NCBI GenBank assembly: GCA_903887655.1
Contig: CAISQQ010000103.1
Span: 1-17,080 of the forward strand
Direction: 5' to 3'
Length of the DNA stretch: 17,080 nucleotides
DNA from: an uncultured Burkholderiales bacterium
Lineage (GTDB): Bacteria > Pseudomonadota > Gammaproteobacteria > Burkholderiales > Burkholderiaceae_C
The position numbers and the translations under genes are program-made. Shown here one piece after another: positions 14,131-17,080 of this stretch (its first letter is position 1; every line of letters starts with the position of its first letter). The notes beneath the pieces are model-generated. The model was not told where the DNA came from and made no database searches. It worked only from the letters and a program-made list of their open reading frames with translations.

Positions 14131-14937
14131 ATGCCATCGAAATATTGGTCCGACTGGACGAGCCCCGAGTTTGCTCAATTGGATGCGAATCGCGCCGTGG
14201 CGGTGATTCCGCTAGGGGCCACAGAGCAGCACGGCCCGCATTTGCCACTGCGTGTGGACGCTTGTATTGTCGACGCTGTTGTACAACGGGCCGTGGCTCA
14301 ACTCGATGAGCACGACCCGGTTCTCGTGCTGCCCACCCAAATGATTGGGCTGAGCAGCGAGCACCACGCCTTTGCCGGCACGCTCACATGGTCGCCCGAG
14401 TTGGTCATGCGGTCTTGGATTGAACTGGGTGAGTGTGTGGCCAAGGCCGGTGTTCAAAAGCTGTTGTTTTTCAACGCCCATGGCGGCCACACGGGTCTCA
14501 TGGATGTGGTGGCGCGCGAGCTCAGAGGGCGCGCTCGGCTGCTGGTCTTTAGCAGCAGCTGGTACCAATTGCCCCAAACTGCCGAGGTGCGTTCGCTCTT
14601 TAGCGAGGAGGAGCACCGCTTTGGTGTGCACGGTGGAGCTGTTGAGACTTCGATCATGTTGGCCCTCGATGCGACTCAGGTGCGCAGCGCTCATGTGCAA
14701 AACTTTGCATCTCGCTCCCAAGAGCGAGCCGCCCAGTATGCTATTTTGGGCAACGGCCACTCGGCCAAATTGGGCTGGCACGCCCAGGATTACAACGTGC
14801 AAGGCGCCATGGGGGATGCCACGCTCGCCAGTGCCGACAAGGGCGAGAAGCTGCTCCAACAGGCGGCCCAGGGTTTGCGCGAGATGCTCTTGGAATTGAT
14901 CCGCATGCCGCTCACGACCCTCAGCTCCGAGGCGTGA
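14131..14937 (+). CDS. Creatininase-family amidohydrolase
   Basis: A 268-residue, probably cytosolic, metal-dependent hydrolase of the creatininase/MftE superfamily, which cleaves small cyclic or linear amides or processes peptides. The metal site pattern is clear: PLGATEQHGPHLPLRVD with E32, H34 and D43, then FFNAHGGHTG with H117, and VHGGAVETS with E172. The segment GLSSEHHAFAGTLTWSPEL is also typical. The usual NGHGGN motif is changed to NAHGGH (see findings). The true substrate is unknown; many genomes carry such paralogues with no creatinine pathway. GAGGAG, 7 bases before the ATG, is the best ribosome binding site in the window. It converges on uup with 21 bp between stops. Confidence 0.88.
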   Translation: MPSKYWSDWTSPEFAQLDANRAVAVIPLGATEQHGPHLPLRVDACIVDAVVQRAVAQLDEHDPVLVLPTQMIGLSSEHHAFAGTLTWSPELVMRSWIELGECVAKAGVQKLLFFNAHGGHTGLMDVVARELRGRARLLVFSSSWYQLPQTAEVRSLFSEEEHRFGVHGGAVETSIMLALDATQVRSAHVQNFASRSQERAAQYAILGNGHSAKLGWHAQDYNVQGAMGDATLASADKGEKLLQQAAQGLREMLLELIRMPLTTLSSEA

Positions 14938-14958
14938 TGGCGCAGCCGCCCTTGGCGT

Positions 14959-16863
14959 TCAGCGTTGGGACAGGTCTTCCCAGCGCTCCAAGTGCTCGAG
15001 CAGCAGGGTCTCGAGCTGGTCCACGCGTTTCATTTTCTCGGTCGCTAAAGGCGCGTTTTTCACAAAGATCTCAGGATCGAGCAAGGCTTGTTGGAGTTCT
15101 TGGAGCTCTTGTTCAAGCGCACCCATGACTGACGGCAGGCCCTCGAGCTCGCGCTGCTCTTTGTAGGAAAGCTTGGTGGTGGATTTCTTGGGGGCGACGG
15201 TTTGAGTGGCGCCCTTGGGCAGGGAGGCGGCTGGGTTGAGCGGGGCTGGGGTGTTGGCGGCAAGCGCCGCGAGAGCCTTGGCGCGTTCAGATTGGGTGAG
15301 CCAATCTTGCACCCCACCTTCGTACTCGCGCCATTGACCAGGCCCCTCATAGACCAAGGTGCTGGTGACGACTTGGTCTATGAAGGCGCGGTCGTGGCTC
15401 ACGATGAAGACCGTGCCCGTGTAGTTTTGGATCAACTCCTCGAGCAGCTCCAAGGTGTCGATATCGAGGTCGTTGGTGGGCTCATCGAGCACCAAGACAT
15501 TGGCCGGTCTGGCAAAGAGGCGTGCCAAGAGCAAACGGTTTCTCTCCCCCCCTGAGAGGCTTTTAACTGGCGAGTTGGCGCGAGCTGGTGAAAACAAAAA
15601 ATCCGTCAAATAACTTTTGACATGCTTGCGCTGGTTGCCAATTTCAATCCATTCGCTGCCTGGACTGATGAAGTCTTCGAGTGTGGCATTGAGGTCCAGA
15701 TTTTCTCGGTGTTGGTCGTAATAGGCGATAGAGAGGTTGGCGCCTTGGCGAATTTTGCCGCTATTGGGTTGGAGTTGGCCCAAGATCAATTTGAGCAAGG
15801 TGGTTTTTCCAGCGCCATTGGGGCCGATGAGGCCCACTTTGTCGCCTCTCAAAATGGTGGCGCTGAAGTTTTGCACGATGTTGACGGCTGCGCCATCGGG
15901 TCTGGGCGACTCAAAAGACAGGCAAACTTGGTCGAGCTCGGCCACCAATTTGCCACTCGGCGCGCCTTTGTCGATTTCGAGCTTGACCTGGCCCACCACT
16001 TCTTTTCTCGCTTGACGCTGCGCGCGCAGTTGCTCCAGACGCACGATGCGGCTTTGACTGCGTGTGCGCCGCGCCTCGACACCTTTTCTCACCCAGACCT
16101 CTTCGGCCGCCAAGAGCTTGTCCGACTTGGCTTGGATCACGGCCTCTTGGGCCATTTGGGCCTCTTTGAGAACCAAATACTGGGCAAAATTGCCCGGGTA
16201 AGACAGCAGCCTGCCGCGGTCGAGTTCGATGATGCGAGTGGAGACGCGGTCCAAAAACGCGCGGTCATGGGTGATACAGACCATGCTGCCTTTGAAGGCA
16301 ATGAGCAAGTCTTCGAGCCACACAATGCTGTCGATATCGAGGTGATTGGTGGGCTCATCAAGAAGGAGCACATCGGGCGCTGTGACCAAGGCTTGAGCCA
16401 GCGCCACGCGTTTGGCCTGACCGCCTGATAAATTGGCCACCAAGGTTTGCGGGTTGAGCTTCAAGCGCTCGAGGGTTTGCTCGACGCGTTGCTCCCAGTT
16501 CCAGGCGTCTCGAAGCTCGATTTCGTTTTGCAACAAATCCAAATCGCCCTCGCCGGAAGAATATTGCTCAATGAGGTGATGAATGTCAGCCAATGCATGG
16601 CTCACACTTTCAAAAATAGTGGAACTCGGGTCAAGCAGTGGCTCTTGGGCCACATAGGCCAATTTGACCCCTTGCTGCATTTGGATTTGTCCGTCGTCGG
16701 GCTTTTCCATCCCCGCCAGTATCTTGAGCATGGAGGATTTGCCCGTTCCATTGCGACCGATGAGGCCCACGCGTTCTTGCACTTCAAGGGCGAAGTCAAC
16801 GCGGTCAAGGAGGGGGACGTGGCCAAACGCGAGTTGGGCTTGTTGGAGTTGGATGAGTGACAT
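14959..16863 (-). CDS. uup: ABC-F ATPase Uup
   Basis: A 634-residue soluble twin-ATPase (E. coli Uup is 635). NBD1 has Walker A GRNGTGKS (36-43), signature LSGGQ (145-149) and Walker B DEPTNHLDID (169-178). A charged linker (about 231-300) joins it to NBD2 with GPNGAGKT (347-354), LSGGE (436-440) and DEPTNDLDID (460-469). There are no membrane segments. An Ala/Pro-rich hinge (about 525-560) leads to a C-terminal coiled coil (LSYKEQRELEGLPSVMGALE and following), the DNA-binding module typical of Uup and absent in EttA. Uup is linked to tolerance of branched DNA structures and transposon precise excision, and ABC-F proteins act on ribosomes. GGAGG before the start overlaps the end of the upstream gene, 7 bp away, so coupled translation is likely. 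Confidence 0.91.
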   Translation of the reverse strand: MSLIQLQQAQLAFGHVPLLDRVDFALEVQERVGLIGRNGTGKSSMLKILAGMEKPDDGQIQMQQGVKLAYVAQEPLLDPSSTIFESVSHALADIHHLIEQYSSGEGDLDLLQNEIELRDAWNWEQRVEQTLERLKLNPQTLVANLSGGQAKRVALAQALVTAPDVLLLDEPTNHLDIDSIVWLEDLLIAFKGSMVCITHDRAFLDRVSTRIIELDRGRLLSYPGNFAQYLVLKEAQMAQEAVIQAKSDKLLAAEEVWVRKGVEARRTRSQSRIVRLEQLRAQRQARKEVVGQVKLEIDKGAPSGKLVAELDQVCLSFESPRPDGAAVNIVQNFSATILRGDKVGLIGPNGAGKTTLLKLILGQLQPNSGKIRQGANLSIAYYDQHRENLDLNATLEDFISPGSEWIEIGNQRKHVKSYLTDFLFSPARANSPVKSLSGGERNRLLLARLFARPANVLVLDEPTNDLDIDTLELLEELIQNYTGTVFIVSHDRAFIDQVVTSTLVYEGPGQWREYEGGVQDWLTQSERAKALAALAANTPAPLNPAASLPKGATQTVAPKKSTTKLSYKEQRELEGLPSVMGALEQELQELQQALLDPEIFVKNAPLATEKMKRVDQLETLLLEHLERWEDLSQR

Positions 16864-16870
16864 GGCTTGA

Positions 16871-17080
16871 TTATCGCCTCCAGGGCCAGGGCCAGGGCCC
16901 CATCAAGACCCTAGGCGCCTCCAGCACCTCCAGCACCCCAATGCGCAAATCATCGCCGACGTGGTGGGGGGGGTCAGAGGTGACGATAAAAAAAACCGGC
17001 GAGCCGATCCCCTTGGCGAGATGGCGCATCCAAGCAACACCTTGAATGGCGTGCCTGGACAGGGATGATTTCAGAGGTAA
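16871..17080 (-). CDS. Unknown protein, C-terminal 69 residues (start outside window)
   Basis: The minus strand is open from the right edge to TAA at 16873-16871, and codon use looks like a real gene. The visible part includes HAIQGVAWMRHLAKGIGSP, then VFFIVTSDPPHHVGDDLRIG, VLEVLEAPRVL and a Trp/Pro/Arg tail MGPWPWPWRR. I do not recognise the family. No signal or membrane segment is evident in this part. It probably forms an operon with uup, 7 bp downstream, whose Shine-Dalgarno lies within its last codons. It contains a C8 tract, a T8 tract and two short in-frame tandem repeats. Confidence 0.6.
   Translation of the reverse strand, partial: LPLKSSLSRHAIQGVAWMRHLAKGIGSPVFFIVTSDPPHHVGDDLRIGVLEVLEAPRVLMGPWPWPWRR
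16880..16897. repeat. (CCAGGG)3 tandem repeat in a coding end
   Basis: Three perfect copies of a 6-bp unit encode the W-P-W-P-W tail of the minus-strand gene at the right edge. Nearby, CTCCAGCAC is repeated twice in tandem (16919-16936), encoding VLEVLE. Both keep the reading frame if copy number changes. Confidence 0.8.

Overview
The window looks like part of a betaproteobacterial chromosome, most likely Burkholderiales and possibly near Comamonadaceae. This rests on the family resemblance of the proteins, the hemE-priA pairing and moderate to high GC in genes against very AT-rich intergenic regions; no rRNA marker is present, so the placement is inference. Most genes are housekeeping and intact. 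I see no insertion sequence, integrase, tRNA, rRNA or CRISPR array.

Layout. The left edge holds the C-terminal part of a small eRF1/Dom34-like 'translational machinery' protein. After a 240-bp spacer comes a tight + strand run: a ModA-like binding protein without a signal peptide, a TPR protein fused to a SAM methyltransferase, a prolyl-4-hydroxylase-type 2OG/Fe(II) oxygenase and a VOC-fold protein. An Lrp/AsnC regulator (-) is divergent from leuA (+), separated by an AT-rich control region. leuA converges on rep helicase (-). rep is divergent from an AEC-family carrier (+), which converges on priA (-). Upstream of priA on the same strand is hemE; between them lies a 363-bp AT-rich spacer. 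hemE is divergent from a creatininase-family amidohydrolase (+), which converges on uup (-). The right edge holds the 3' end of another - strand gene, 7 bp upstream of uup.

Themes. Three genes concern DNA replication or restart and recombination-related housekeeping (rep, priA, uup). The others cover leucine synthesis, heme synthesis and a possible protein-modification operon.

Most notable. The priA-hemE spacer holds a perfect DnaA box (TTATCCACA) inside an 8-bp dyad, a second box fitting TTATNCACA, an 80-bp stretch of about 20% GC between them, and two separate Rho-independent terminators on the same strand. It may be a DnaA-binding locus or origin-like element and may encode a small RNA. 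The second candidate for new biology is the binding protein/TPR-methyltransferase/prolyl hydroxylase/VOC operon. Both are hypotheses from sequence reading alone.
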